Under the pieces are notes generated by a model that was not told the origin of the DNA, searched no databases, and saw nothing but the letters and a program-made list of their open reading frames with translations. From Rhodocyclaceae bacterium (GTDB lineage: Bacteria > Pseudomonadota > Gammaproteobacteria > Burkholderiales > CAIKXV01), in the NCBI GenBank assembly GCA_020248265.1, contig JADCHX010000024.1, forward strand, positions 174,170 through 238,169: a DNA stretch of 64,000 nt, written 5' to 3'. Positions 1 to 10,408 of the stretch are shown here, in pieces. Both the position numbers and the translations under genes were made by a program. How positions within the stretch are numbered: the stretch's first letter is position 1; each line of letters starts with the position of its first letter.

Positions 1-671
1 TTCAGGTCGAAGAACGCATTGAGCAGTCGCGTGCCATCGGGCGTGCGGGCGATCTCGCCGACGCTGCCGCGCATCAGGCAGGTCATGCCGGCCACGGTGG
101 ACAGGTGGACCAGCTTGATCCAGAGATCGTGTCGGATGGCCGAAGAGACCGTGGCGATGACCGAGGTGCGGTCGAACAGCGCCTTCAGTTGCGCGACACG
201 TTCGGACGCGTGCCCGTCCAGTTCGCCGAACGTGATGTAGCGCCAGTCGTTCAGGTGCTTCACCACGCCCTCCGGGCTCAGCGTGGCCTGGATCTTCGCC
301 AGCCCGCCGATCACCCGCTGCGCGCCGAACACGGCCACCAGTCGGTCGACATGCGCATAGCCGTTGAGCAGCGGCAGTATCGCGGTGCCCGGCCCGATCG
401 CCGGGCGTACCGCCTCGATGGCCGCATCGAGGTCGTAAGCCTTGCTGGTGAGCAGCACGAGGTCGAAGGCCTTCGTAGGGTCGGCTGCGGTGATCGCATC
501 GACCTTCAGCCGCGCATCGCCGCAGACAGGGCTTTCGATCACCAGGCCGTCGCGCGCGAGTTGCGCCAGCCGGCGGTCTCGAACGAGGAAGGTGACATCT
601 GCGCCGGCCTCGACCAGCCGTCCGCCGTAATAGCCGCCGATCGCACCGGCACCCAACACCAGGATCTTCAC
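1..671 (-). CDS. panE: 2-dehydropantoate 2-reductase, partial at left edge
   Basis: The gene starts with GTG at 671 and runs off the left edge, so only about 223 of the usual 300 or more residues are visible. The N-terminus MKILVLGAGAIGGYYGG is the dinucleotide-binding GxGxxG loop of the ketopantoate reductase (ApbA/PanE) family, and the last visible part reads GEIARTPDG, typical of its C-terminal domain. The family reduces 2-dehydropantoate to pantoate with NADPH in pantothenate synthesis, but many paralogues act on other 2-oxo acids, so the substrate is an inference. Confidence 0.85.
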   Translation of the reverse strand, partial: MKILVLGAGAIGGYYGGRLVEAGADVTFLVRDRRLAQLARDGLVIESPVCGDARLKVDAITAADPTKAFDLVLLTSKAYDLDAAIEAVRPAIGPGTAILPLLNGYAHVDRLVAVFGAQRVIGGLAKIQATLSPEGVVKHLNDWRYITFGELDGHASERVAQLKALFDRTSVIATVSSAIRHDLWIKLVHLSTVAGMTCLMRGSVGEIARTPDGTRLLNAFFDL

Positions 672-793
672 GCTTGCTCGCTCCGTCGTCTCGTCCGCGG
701 GGCGTTCGCGGCACGGCCACCGACGGCCACGCGCCCCCACGCTCCGATCTTACGGCGTCCCGCCGCCGAAGTCAGGCATGCGTACGGACGGGT

Positions 794-1456
794 TCACACC
801 AGCTTTCCGGCTCCGGCCTGCCCGGCCTTGCGTGCCGCCCAGTACTCGGGCGAAGCCTTCGATTGCGCGAGGGCATCGGCGGTCTCGAAGCCGGGCGCCA
901 TCGAACCGTCGGTGCCGGCGAGATACTGATGGTGCTCGATGTTGAGCAGGCGCAGCCAGCTCTGCTGGCCGTAGGTCAGTCCGATCGCACAGCCGAGTTC
1001 GACCAGTTCCGCTTCGTTGAAGCTCGCATGCATGCGCTTCCAGAACGCGTCGTCGGTGTCGAGCCGCCAGACGATCGCCTCGGCATAGGCAAGGGCCGCC
1101 TTCTGCCGCTCGTCGTACTTCGTCGACTTCTCGAAGTTGATCAGGTCGTCGTACTTCGCCTCGGTCAGTCCTTCGGATGCACCCTTGATCGAGCGCTGGT
1201 TGCCGCAGAATTCGCAGATCACCGAACGCGATACGTACACCCGGCAGAGTTCCTTGATCGCATGCTCGACGACGCCGTTGCGGAAAATCTTCTCCCACGA
1301 GTCGGCGAAGAACCAGAAGCATTCCGGCACGTGGGCACGCACCGCGGAGCTCTCGGGACGCGGCGTGCCGTCGCGCGCGCACCGCTCGAGCTCGGCGCGC
1401 ATGCGCGGGTCGTGGATCTGTTCGAACGGTACATAGCTGATGCGCTGCGTCTTCAT
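794..1456 (-). CDS. Carboxymuconolactone decarboxylase/AhpD-like protein
   Basis: A 220-residue protein of the AhpD-like alpha-helical fold. The CEFC motif near residue 82, inside a VCEFCGNQ context, is the CxxC of the alkylhydroperoxidase-like branch, and the following segment (AALAYAEAIV) is the family's core helix. The role may be thiol-dependent peroxidase or decarboxylase; the substrate cannot be read from the sequence. The gene is transcribed divergently from a MarR regulator 79 bp away, which suggests that regulator controls it. Confidence 0.8.
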   Translation of the reverse strand: MKTQRISYVPFEQIHDPRMRAELERCARDGTPRPESSAVRAHVPECFWFFADSWEKIFRNGVVEHAIKELCRVYVSRSVICEFCGNQRSIKGASEGLTEAKYDDLINFEKSTKYDERQKAALAYAEAIVWRLDTDDAFWKRMHASFNEAELVELGCAIGLTYGQQSWLRLLNIEHHQYLAGTDGSMAPGFETADALAQSKASPEYWAARKAGQAGAGKLV

Positions 1457-1489
1457 CGTAGGGCTTCCCGGGCAGTGTCCGCCGCCGCG

Positions 1490-1495
1490 TACAAT
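1490..1495 (+). promoter_or_regulatory. Candidate -10 box for the MarR gene
   Basis: TACAAT lies 40 bp before the start codon at 1536 and resembles the TA(G/C)AAT -10 boxes found in front of argB, slmA and glyQ in this window. No convincing -35 box is visible at 16-18 bp. Confidence 0.4.
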
Positions 1496-1528
1496 CGCGC
1501 GGTCGAAGGCCGGACGCTATTCCCGAGT

Positions 1529-1547
1529 TATCTCAATGTCAAGACAT
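1529..1547. promoter_or_regulatory. Possible MarR operator
   Basis: TATCTCAATGTCAAGACAT is an imperfect palindrome with 5 of 8 positions matching between arms. It resembles the TATCTTGA-type half sites known for several MarR proteins. It overlaps the start codon of the adjacent marR gene, which would suit autorepression. The symmetry is weak, so this is tentative. Confidence 0.3.
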
Positions 1548-2087
1548 CAGGCGGATGATGCGGTGGGGCAGTTCGTCGCGCAGTGGCGCGCGAGCCGCCT
1601 CGACCTCGACCCGGCACCGACCGAGGTGATCGGGCGCATCACGCGCCTGGCGCGGATCTTCCAGCGGCGCGCCGATGGCTGGCTCGCCGAGTTCGACCTG
1701 ACCTGGGAGACCTTCGCCGTGCTCGGTGCGCTGCTGCGGCAGGGCCCGCCCTATCGGCTGACGCCGACGGCCCTCTACCGCCAGGCACTGCTCACGTCGG
1801 GCGCGATCACCAACCGCATCGCGCGCGCCGAGGCGATGGGCTGGGTGATGCGCGAGCCCGATCCGCTCGATGCGCGGTCGAGCGCGGTGCGACTGACCCC
1901 GAGGGGACTGAAGCTGGCCAACCGGGTGATCGAACGCCACTTCGCCGAACAGGCACGGCTGCTCGACGTACTCGGCGAAGCCGACCGCAACACGCTGGCG
2001 CGGCTGCTGTCGCTGCTCGCCGCCGAGCATGAGCAGGACCGCGATCCCGGGGCTGCCCCCGCCGGCACCCGGCGCGCTCGCGGCTGA
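1536..2087 (+). CDS. MarR family transcriptional regulator
   Basis: A 183-residue protein with a winged helix-turn-helix in the middle: the LTPTALYRQALLTSGAITNR segment (about residues 74-93) is the recognition region, followed by the wing ending in SSAVRLTPRG. ATG at 1536 is chosen because it starts just before the first conserved helix, and the longer alternative from 1440 would overlap the divergent gene's start. It is probably a repressor of itself and of the divergent AhpD-like gene; the ligand is unknown. Confidence 0.88.
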   Translation: MSRHQADDAVGQFVAQWRASRLDLDPAPTEVIGRITRLARIFQRRADGWLAEFDLTWETFAVLGALLRQGPPYRLTPTALYRQALLTSGAITNRIARAEAMGWVMREPDPLDARSSAVRLTPRGLKLANRVIERHFAEQARLLDVLGEADRNTLARLLSLLAAEHEQDRDPGAAPAGTRRARG

Positions 2088-2123
2088 GCCCCGGGTAGCC
2101 GCCTGGGCTGGCGCTGCCTGCGC

Positions 2124-2885
2124 TCAGCCTGCGTCGAGCACGAGCTCGCGGCGCACGCCGCGTACGTCCATCTCGTACTCGAGATCGAGCACCGGCGGAC
2201 GCACCCAGTGCCAGGTCAGGCCGGCGCGCATCGCACCGCGGCCCGCGAGCTCAGCCGCGAGGAACGGATGCGGATCGTGGATCGTGTAGAGCTGCGCGGC
2301 GGTGATGTCGGGCCAGGCGAAGCCGAGCGAAGCCATCCGCCGCTCCATCTCGCCCAGGACCCAGCGCGCCTTCTCGACGATGGCATCGGGCGACGTCTCG
2401 CCGCGGCGGACGATATGGCTCTCGTAGTGGCCCTTGCCTTCCGGGGCCTCGGCGCTACCCGCGACGACGAAGGTGGGCGGCGCATCGGCCGACGGCACGG
2501 TGTACGAGAACGCGAACAGGCTGGGTACCGGCGGCTTGTCGAGTTCGGGGCAGACATTGCTTCGAGCGACCGGATTCACACCGTCGCGGATCAGCCCCCA
2601 GCGTTCGAGGGTGCCGACATACGCGCGGTTGAACGAGACGAAGCCCTCCTCGGTGAACGGGGCGGGAGAGCGCAGCTCGCACTGGCAGAACGCCAGCGGC
2701 GTGCGGCCGACCGAGGCGAGGTGGCGCTCGATCGCTGCGAAGCCCTCGACCAGCGCTACCGGGCGCAGGAAACGGGCGCGCACGATCTCGAAGCCGGGCT
2801 CGGCGGCGACGCCGGCCGAATACTGGAACGGGCCGGGGACGAATCGATAGCCCCCGGGCGCGAACTGCGGTAGCGACGCTGGCAC
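2124..2885 (-). CDS. Rid/YjgF-like protein related to CnbZ-type deaminases
   Basis: A 253-residue protein. Phrases such as FVPGPFQYSAGVA near the start and NPVARSNVCPELD in the middle match my memory of the family that includes 2-amino-5-chloromuconate deaminase CnbZ, a divergent Rid-type group; this was not verified by a search. The ribosome-binding site decides the start: AAGGAG lies 7 bases before the GTG at 2885 but only 1 base before the GTG at 2891. No aminophenol or nitroaromatic genes lie beside it, so a muconate substrate is not supported by context. An imine or enamine hydrolase role is the cautious reading. Confidence 0.6.
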   Translation of the reverse strand: MPASLPQFAPGGYRFVPGPFQYSAGVAAEPGFEIVRARFLRPVALVEGFAAIERHLASVGRTPLAFCQCELRSPAPFTEEGFVSFNRAYVGTLERWGLIRDGVNPVARSNVCPELDKPPVPSLFAFSYTVPSADAPPTFVVAGSAEAPEGKGHYESHIVRRGETSPDAIVEKARWVLGEMERRMASLGFAWPDITAAQLYTIHDPHPFLAAELAGRGAMRAGLTWHWVRPPVLDLEYEMDVRGVRRELVLDAG

Positions 2886-3000
2886 CGGCACTCTCCTTCA
2901 CGGACGAAAGCCGGATGGTAGCCGGTGCCGGCATGCCGGCACCATCGTTCACGCCACGCGCGCGGCCGAGCAGACCCCGCCCCGGAAGCAGCGTCGGGCG

Positions 3001-3900
3001 TCAGCCTTCGCGGCGGCGGATCGTGAACAGCAGGTAGCGCTTCTCGCGCCGGAACACGTCCGGGTCGAGCGTGTCGAGCCGCACGCCGTCGAGCTTCGCC
3101 TTCAGCGTGTCGCGAAACAGGTAGCCGAGCAGCCGCTGCTTCAGGAACAGCTTGTCGGCGCCGAAGCGTGCCATCGGCAGCGCGAAGCGGGTGGCCAGCA
3201 GCCTGCCGTAGGCGAGGCTCGGCACGCAGTTCTCGGTGACATCCACCCGCTCTGTGATCTCGAGGCCATGGCGCTCGAGCGCGGCTTCGAAGTCGGAAAG
3301 CACATGGCCCGAGCGGTTCTTCGTGCCCGGCTGCAGACGGTAGTAGTCGATGATGATCCAGCGCCCGCCGGGTGCCAGCAGCGCCTTCACCTTGGCCAGG
3401 CCCTGGTCGAGGTCGATGTACTGGAAAGACTCGGCGTTGATCACCGCGTCGAACTTCGGCCCGATCGCCGCGGCGTCGACCTGCTCGAACGGGCTTTCGA
3501 TCAGCGGAATGTGCGGCCAGCCGGCCCGGATGTGCTGCGCATGCGCACGGTTCGGCGTGACGCCAGTGGGCTTCGCGCCGGCGCGGTCGAGCCGGTTCAG
3601 CAGGCCTCCCATGCCGCAGCCGACATCGAGCACGCGCTCGCCCGGCTCCACCCGGTCGACCAGCAGCGATGCATAGTCGTCCATCGCGCGGCTGACGTCG
3701 GCGAGGCTGATCTCGTCGGCCGAGGCCGGGATCTCGCGGAAGTATCCGTAGTGCAGGAAGTTGTTGCCGAAGATCGCGCCGTACAGCTGAAGCTCGAGGT
3801 CTTCGGCCGGATCCCAGACCGACCGGTCGGCCCGGTGCTCGCGCATGTAGCGCAGCAGGGCCGGCAGGTTCAGCAGCCGGCCGAGGATGCGCCCGATCAT
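3001..3900 (-). CDS. Class I SAM-dependent methyltransferase
   Basis: A 299-residue protein with a Rossmann-fold methyltransferase core. VLDVGCGMGGLL (about residues 90-101) is motif I for S-adenosylmethionine, FDAVINAESFQYI is the motif IV region and LLAPGGRWIIIDYY is the motif V/VI region. The N-terminus is hydrophobic and basic, and the layout recalls cyclopropane-fatty-acid/sterol-type methyltransferases, but the acceptor is unknown. It stands alone between the Rid-like gene and the molybdenum hydroxylase genes, on the same strand as both. Confidence 0.85.
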   Translation of the reverse strand: MIGRILGRLLNLPALLRYMREHRADRSVWDPAEDLELQLYGAIFGNNFLHYGYFREIPASADEISLADVSRAMDDYASLLVDRVEPGERVLDVGCGMGGLLNRLDRAGAKPTGVTPNRAHAQHIRAGWPHIPLIESPFEQVDAAAIGPKFDAVINAESFQYIDLDQGLAKVKALLAPGGRWIIIDYYRLQPGTKNRSGHVLSDFEAALERHGLEITERVDVTENCVPSLAYGRLLATRFALPMARFGADKLFLKQRLLGYLFRDTLKAKLDGVRLDTLDPDVFRREKRYLLFTIRRREG

Positions 3901-3952
3901 CGCGCGCCCCTGCGCAGGGGCGCGCGCCCGGGCACCGGCAGCCGCGCCGGCA

Positions 3953-6109
3953 TCAGACCAGCGCTTTCGCGATCTGGTCCTTCGTCAGCGGCAGGTCGCG
4001 CACGCGCACGCCGATCGCATGCGCCAGCGCATTGGCGATCGCCGCCCCGGTCGGACCCTGCGCCGCCTCGCCGGCGCCGAGCGACTTCTGGTCCGGCCGG
4101 TCGATCAGCACCACGTCGACCTCCGGCACCTCGTCGAAACGCAGGATCGGATAGTCGTCCCAGGTCATGCAGCGTACGCCGGACGGGTCGAACGGCACCG
4201 CCTCCTTCAACGTCCACGACACCGCCTGGATCACGCCGCCTTCGGTCTGGTTGATGATGCCGTCCGGATTGATCGCAAGCCCCGCCTCGACCGCCGCCAC
4301 GCAACGGGTGACGCGCAGATCTTCCTCGAGCGACACCTCGGCCACCACCGCGCAGTAGGACTGCTTGTTCTTGTACTGGGCGAACGCGATACCCATGCCG
4401 GTCGTGCCATCGGAGGCCTTGCGCGACTTCCAGCCGGCACGGTCGGCCGCCGCCTCGATCACCGCGCGGGCGCGCGGGTCTTTCATGTGGCGCAGCCGGT
4501 ACTCGACCGGGTCGACGCCGGCCGCCTCGGCCAGTTCGTCCATGAAGGTCTCGATCGCGAACACGTTGGCGAACGCGCCGAGCGAGCGCAGCGCCGACAC
4601 GCGCACCGGCATCTCGGTGATGAAGTGGTGGATCACCTTCGAGTTCGGCAGGTCGTACAGCGGCACCGCATTGCGGTCGCTGCCGCCACCACCGGCCAGC
4701 GGGATCATCCGCGGCGGCGGCTTGGGCAGCGGATCGGCCAGGTGCCAGCCCGCCATCAGCCAGGTGCCCTCGGGCTGGCGGCCCGGCCGCGTGCTCTGCG
4801 TGTTGCTCCAGAGTTCATGGGTCCAGTCGACGATGTTGCCGCCGGCGTCGAGCGAGGCCGTGACCTCGACGCTCATCGCCGGGCCGAAGGGCTCCCACTG
4901 GAACTCGTCCTCGCGCGACCACTGCAGCTTGACCGGACGCCCCGGTACCGCGCGTGCGACCAGCGCCGCGTCGAGCGCCGCGTCGTCGGCACCGTTGTGG
5001 CCGTAGCAGCCCGCGCCTTCGGCATGGTGGACGGTGATGTCCGCCTCGGGCATGCGCAGCGACTTGGAGAGGTCGACGCGCAGCGGAAAGATGCCCTGGC
5101 TGTGCGACCAGATCTCCGGCTTGCCGTCGTTCCAGACTGCCACCGCGCAGGACGGGCCGATCGAGGCATGTGCGATGTACGGCTTGGTGAATGCCGCCTT
5201 CATCGTCTTCGCCGCCTTTGCCTTCGCAGCATCGTCGGTCTTCTCGTGCACCACGTGCACGGTCTTGGGCAGCGTCTTCAGATGGTCGTACACCGCACCT
5301 TGCGCCGGCAGGTTTGTGCGGTCGTCCCACTTCGCGCGGTTGCGCAGGGCGCGCGCGGCGCGGATCGCCTGCTCTTCCTTCGTGCAGATCACCGCCAGGA
5401 AACTGCCATCGCGCACCACCTCGACCAACCCGGGCATCGCACGCAGCCCCGCCTCGTCGTCGATCGACAGCAGGCGTGCATCGTAGCTCGGCGGGCGCAC
5501 GACGCGACCATGCAGCATGCCGGGCAGAACCATGTCGTGCACGTAGCTCGGTTTGCCGGTGACCTTCGCCGGAATGTCCAGCCGCGGCACGTCGGTGCCG
5601 ATCAGCTTGAAGTCTTCCACGGCCTTGGGCCGGAACTGGGCGGTGGCCTCGCGATGGAACAGCCCGGGTTCGAGCAGGTCCCAGTAGGTGACGCTGCCGC
5701 CCCCGGCGGCGGTGATCACCCCGTCGTCGACGGTCAGCCGCTCGGCGCTCACGCCCAGCTGCTGCGCGGCCTTCTGCAGCAGCGTGCCGCGGATCTCGGC
5801 GCAGACGAAGCGGATCGCGATGCCGCTGTGCTCGATCGACAGGCTGCTGGAGGTCATCTCCTCGTTCGGCGACGCATCGGTGCCGGCAGGCTTCATGACG
5901 ATGCGCGACAGCGAGACGTCGAGCTCGTCGGCGGCGATCTGCGCGAGCGCGGTGGAGATGCCCTGGCCGATGTCGACCTTGCCGGGCGACACGGTCACCG
6001 CATGCGAGGCCGGGCCGGCGGCACCAGGCACCAGGCGCACCCACTTGTCCAGGATCGGGTTGACGGAGAGGCTGCCGGGCAGCGGGGAGGAATCGTTGGT
6101 ACGCGACAT
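3953..6109 (-). CDS. Xanthine dehydrogenase family molybdopterin-binding subunit
   Basis: A 718-residue large subunit of a molybdenum hydroxylase, closest in style to IorB/NicB-type two-subunit enzymes that hydroxylate aromatic N-heterocycles or oxidise aldehydes. Landmarks are VDIGQGISTALAQIAADEL near the N-terminus, GYNGHNGAD-like cofactor loops (seen here as CYGHNGADD), and GAGEAAQGPTGAAIANAL at the C-terminus, which contains the expected catalytic Glu. The start at 6109 is set by GAGAGG about 8 bases upstream. It follows the iron-sulfur subunit by 22 bp. No Tat signal is visible, unlike many IorB proteins, so the enzyme is probably cytoplasmic. The substrate is unknown. Confidence 0.9.
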   Translation of the reverse strand: MSRTNDSSPLPGSLSVNPILDKWVRLVPGAAGPASHAVTVSPGKVDIGQGISTALAQIAADELDVSLSRIVMKPAGTDASPNEEMTSSSLSIEHSGIAIRFVCAEIRGTLLQKAAQQLGVSAERLTVDDGVITAAGGGSVTYWDLLEPGLFHREATAQFRPKAVEDFKLIGTDVPRLDIPAKVTGKPSYVHDMVLPGMLHGRVVRPPSYDARLLSIDDEAGLRAMPGLVEVVRDGSFLAVICTKEEQAIRAARALRNRAKWDDRTNLPAQGAVYDHLKTLPKTVHVVHEKTDDAAKAKAAKTMKAAFTKPYIAHASIGPSCAVAVWNDGKPEIWSHSQGIFPLRVDLSKSLRMPEADITVHHAEGAGCYGHNGADDAALDAALVARAVPGRPVKLQWSREDEFQWEPFGPAMSVEVTASLDAGGNIVDWTHELWSNTQSTRPGRQPEGTWLMAGWHLADPLPKPPPRMIPLAGGGGSDRNAVPLYDLPNSKVIHHFITEMPVRVSALRSLGAFANVFAIETFMDELAEAAGVDPVEYRLRHMKDPRARAVIEAAADRAGWKSRKASDGTTGMGIAFAQYKNKQSYCAVVAEVSLEEDLRVTRCVAAVEAGLAINPDGIINQTEGGVIQAVSWTLKEAVPFDPSGVRCMTWDDYPILRFDEVPEVDVVLIDRPDQKSLGAGEAAQGPTGAAIANALAHAIGVRVRDLPLTKDQIAKALV

Positions 6110-6131
6110 CGTTCGTGACCTCTCGGGGTGT

Positions 6132-6605
6132 TCAGGCAGCCATCGCCGCGGCGGCGCGCTCGATCGCGCGGATGATCCGCGCATGGGTACCGCAACGGCA
6201 CAGGTTGTCGCGCAGCGCGGCGGTGATTTCGGCGCGCGTGGGCTTCGGATTGACGTCGAGCAGCGCCTTGGCACTCATCACGATGCCGGTCACGCAGTAG
6301 CCGCACTGTGCCGCCTGCTCGTCGATGAACGCCTGCTGCAGCGGATGCGGCGCCTCGGCGGTGCCCAGGCCCTCGATCGTGGTGATCGACTTGCCGGCGA
6401 AGTCGGACACCGGCACGTTGCACGACTGCACGGCCTTGCCGTCGACCAGCACGGTGCAGGCGCCGCACTGGCCCTGACCGCAGCCGTAGCGGGCGCCCTT
6501 CAGCGACAGGTCGTTGCGCAGGATGTAGAGCAGTGGCGTTTCGGGGTCGCACTGTACGGCGTGCGCACTTCCGTTGACGACGAGCGTCAGCGTCTGGTCG
6601 GTCAT
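6132..6605 (-). CDS. (2Fe-2S)-binding subunit of molybdenum hydroxylase
   Basis: A 157-residue small subunit. The plant-ferredoxin-type cluster is in GCGQGQCGACTVLVDG and the second helical cluster domain has CGYC followed by CRCGTHARI. The start is the ATG at 6605, directly before TDQTLTLVVNG, the usual beginning of these subunits. It passes electrons from the molybdenum centre in the downstream large subunit. No separate FAD subunit or cytochrome gene is adjacent, so the electron acceptor must be encoded elsewhere or be a soluble or membrane carrier. Confidence 0.93.
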   Translation of the reverse strand: MTDQTLTLVVNGSAHAVQCDPETPLLYILRNDLSLKGARYGCGQGQCGACTVLVDGKAVQSCNVPVSDFAGKSITTIEGLGTAEAPHPLQQAFIDEQAAQCGYCVTGIVMSAKALLDVNPKPTRAEITAALRDNLCRCGTHARIIRAIERAAAAMAA

Positions 6606-6639
6606 GTCGGTTCCATCCGTGTGTTGGGCATCGCCGCGC

Positions 6640-7644
6640 TCAGGCGCGGCTGGCCAGTTGCTGCAATTGTCGGTAAAGCGTATCCGGGATGTCGACCCCT
6701 TCGGCACCTGCCCGGGCGCGCGCAGCGTAGCGGCGGTCGCCCGGCAGACGTACACCGGGGTCGGCCAGCATGGCAGCGATCAGTGCCTCGACGCGCTCGA
6801 AATACACCGCGCTGCCGGCCGTGGAGCCGGGATCGATCGCAATCAGCGTATGGCCGATGCGGGGCTTGTTGCCGGGCTCGAAATACGAGTCGTTCTCGAA
6901 GGCCAGCGCCGCCCCGGTCAGCCCGCAACACAGGAGCTCGACCATCATCGCGAGCATCGCACCTTTGGCGCCGCCGATCGCGAACAGACTGCCAGTGAGG
7001 GCGGCCTTCGCATCGGTGGTCGGGTTGCCGTCCTTGTCGACCGCCCAGCCCTCGGGGATCGGACGCCCTTCCTTCGCGGCGATCATGATCTTGCCGCGGG
7101 TCACTTCAGTCAGCGAAAGATCGATCAGCACCGGCGGTTTCGCCGCGCGCGGAAACGCCGCCGCGATCGGATTGGTGCCGAACACCGGCCGGCGCCCGCC
7201 CCAGGCGTTGATCGCACCGGGGGAATTGGTCAGCGCCAGGCCGATCATGCCAGCCGCGGCGATCGGTTCGAGATGATAGACAGCGGCCCCGTAGTGGTGG
7301 CTGTTGGTCAACGCGACCAGAGAGATGCCGTGGCTGCGCGCGCGGGCGATCGCTTCACCGACGGCCATTTCGCAGGCTTCATAGGCGAGCCCGCCGCACA
7401 CGTCGATCAGGCAACTGCCGCCGCGCTCATGGACGACCGCCGGTCGGGCGTTGCCGTCAACCCGCGCGGTCGCCAGGTGGTCGACGTACAGCGGGATGCG
7501 CGACACGCCATGCGTCGCGAGGTCATCGCGGTCTGCCGCGACCAGCGCGCGCGCGGTGGCTGCCGCCTGTGCCGGTGCCGCACCGGCCTTCACCAGCGTG
7601 GCGGCAGCCAGGTCGGTCAGTTGATCGAGGGCAATGCGGGGCAT
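6640..7644 (-). CDS. Ldh family (malate/L-lactate/ureidoglycolate) oxidoreductase
   Basis: A 334-residue member of the type-2 malate/L-lactate dehydrogenase family. LATHGVSRIPLYVDHL, SHHYGAAVYHLEPIAAAGMIG and FGTNPIAAAFP are the characteristic signatures, including the catalytic His in the NSHHYG motif. These enzymes oxidise or reduce 2-hydroxy/2-oxo acids with NAD(P). It lies 34 bp upstream of the molybdenum hydroxylase genes on the same strand, suggesting one catabolic operon for a heterocyclic or hydroxy-acid compound; the actual substrate is unknown. Confidence 0.85.
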   Translation of the reverse strand: MPRIALDQLTDLAAATLVKAGAAPAQAAATARALVAADRDDLATHGVSRIPLYVDHLATARVDGNARPAVVHERGGSCLIDVCGGLAYEACEMAVGEAIARARSHGISLVALTNSHHYGAAVYHLEPIAAAGMIGLALTNSPGAINAWGGRRPVFGTNPIAAAFPRAAKPPVLIDLSLTEVTRGKIMIAAKEGRPIPEGWAVDKDGNPTTDAKAALTGSLFAIGGAKGAMLAMMVELLCCGLTGAALAFENDSYFEPGNKPRIGHTLIAIDPGSTAGSAVYFERVEALIAAMLADPGVRLPGDRRYAARARAGAEGVDIPDTLYRQLQQLASRA

Positions 7645-7713
7645 CGACGTTCCATCTCTCTGCGCTCAAACCGCCGAGTGTAATGGCTGGAACAGGGAAA
7701 TGCAGGGCGCCCG

Positions 7714-7722
7714 TGCTAGACT
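7714..7722 (+). promoter_or_regulatory. Candidate extended -10 promoter for typA
   Basis: TGCTAGACT has the TGn extension followed by a TAGACT -10 box, 136 bp before the typA start. There is no good -35 box, which fits an extended -10 promoter. Confidence 0.35.
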
Positions 7723-7857
7723 TGTCGGCTTTTGTCGGCGCTAAAAGCGCCATCGTCGGCGTCGTGTCGGCACCCCGCCGGCACCCCGCCGCATGACCCA
7801 TCCGATGCCGCCACGAGCGGTGCGGATTTCCCAGCCACAGAACGGACGCCACCCCCA

Positions 7858-9690
<1,833 letters not shown>

Positions 9691-9716
9691 TCCCGTACGC
9701 CCGCGGGCGTACGGGA
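9691..9716 (+). terminator. Perfect 13-bp-arm palindrome after typA
   Basis: The 26 bases directly after the typA stop codon form a perfect palindrome, each arm reading TCCCGTACGCCCG on its own strand. It has no loop bases and no T tract. A cruciform or a transcript hairpin is expected, and termination of typA mRNA is the simplest role. Confidence 0.5.
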
Positions 9717-9778
9717 CGGGGATGCAACCAGGGCACCCTGTCCACGCATCCTGGGCAAGAGTCTGCTGCCAGACGCCT

Positions 9779-9802
9779 CCAGCGTCCCCTGTCGGACGCT
9801 GG
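9779..9802. repeat. Second hairpin downstream of typA
   Basis: CCAGCGTCC and GGACGCTGG form a 9-bp inverted repeat around a 6-base loop. It lies between typA and the small membrane-protein gene at 9874. It has no T tract. It may shield the typA 3' end or be a leader structure for the next gene. Confidence 0.4.
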
Positions 9803-9873
9803 GGAACCATCCTGCAGCCGCTCCTGTCTATGCGTGCAGAGGCATTTGCTTCGATACGTGGAGGAGTCACGCG

Positions 9874-10365
9874 ATGAGCCCTGCCGGTACGCCCTTGTCA
9901 GTCACGCCGCCGACTTCCGGTGAGCAGGTACCCCTCGATCCTCGACTCTTCGTGGGCACGGTCGCAGTACTCGTCTGGTTCGTCGCGCTGACCATGACCG
10001 ACTTCGCGCACGACGCACTGGGCATCGCCAGCGCAGATCCTTCCACCCACCCGGCGGCCTACGTCACCTACGAGCTCGCATCGGGGTACGTTCTGGGCGT
10101 GGTCGCCGCAGTCGCCCTGGCGCTGCTTGGCGGGCTGCTTCGCACGCCAGACGCCGACAGCCAGGCACCCGTGCATCCGCTCCTGCGCCAACTGGCAGGC
10201 GCAGCCCTGTTCGTCGTGGCGCTCGCGTGCATCACCGGTGCGGCCGTGCACAACGCGGATGGCATCACGCTGCTCTACGACATCGCGTTCGCCACCGGAT
10301 TGATCGCGGTGTTCGTCGGTGTCGTGCCCTTGCACCAGCACCTGCAGGATTCGCGACGCGCCTGA
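9874..10365 (+). CDS. Small integral membrane protein, unknown function
   Basis: A 163-residue protein that I do not recognise. Four hydrophobic segments are visible at roughly residues 27-44, 68-90, 105-127 and 133-150, with short polar loops, so it is predicted to be a four-helix inner-membrane protein. GGAGGAG lies upstream of the ATG (GGAGGAGTCACGCG-ATG), a strong ribosome-binding site. It converges on the PagL-like gene with a shared hairpin between them. Confidence 0.7.
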   Translation: MSPAGTPLSVTPPTSGEQVPLDPRLFVGTVAVLVWFVALTMTDFAHDALGIASADPSTHPAAYVTYELASGYVLGVVAAVALALLGGLLRTPDADSQAPVHPLLRQLAGAALFVVALACITGAAVHNADGITLLYDIAFATGLIAVFVGVVPLHQHLQDSRRA

Positions 10366-10382
10366 GCATCCCGCGCGTCGTC

Positions 10383-10408
10383 ACCGGGCCTGCGCAATGC
10401 GGCCCGGT
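10383..10408. terminator. Convergent hairpin between the membrane-protein and PagL-like genes
   Basis: ACCGGGCC and GGCCCGGT form an 8-bp stem around a 10-base loop, exactly between two convergent genes and touching the stop codon of the minus-strand one. No T tract is present on either strand. Confidence 0.45.
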
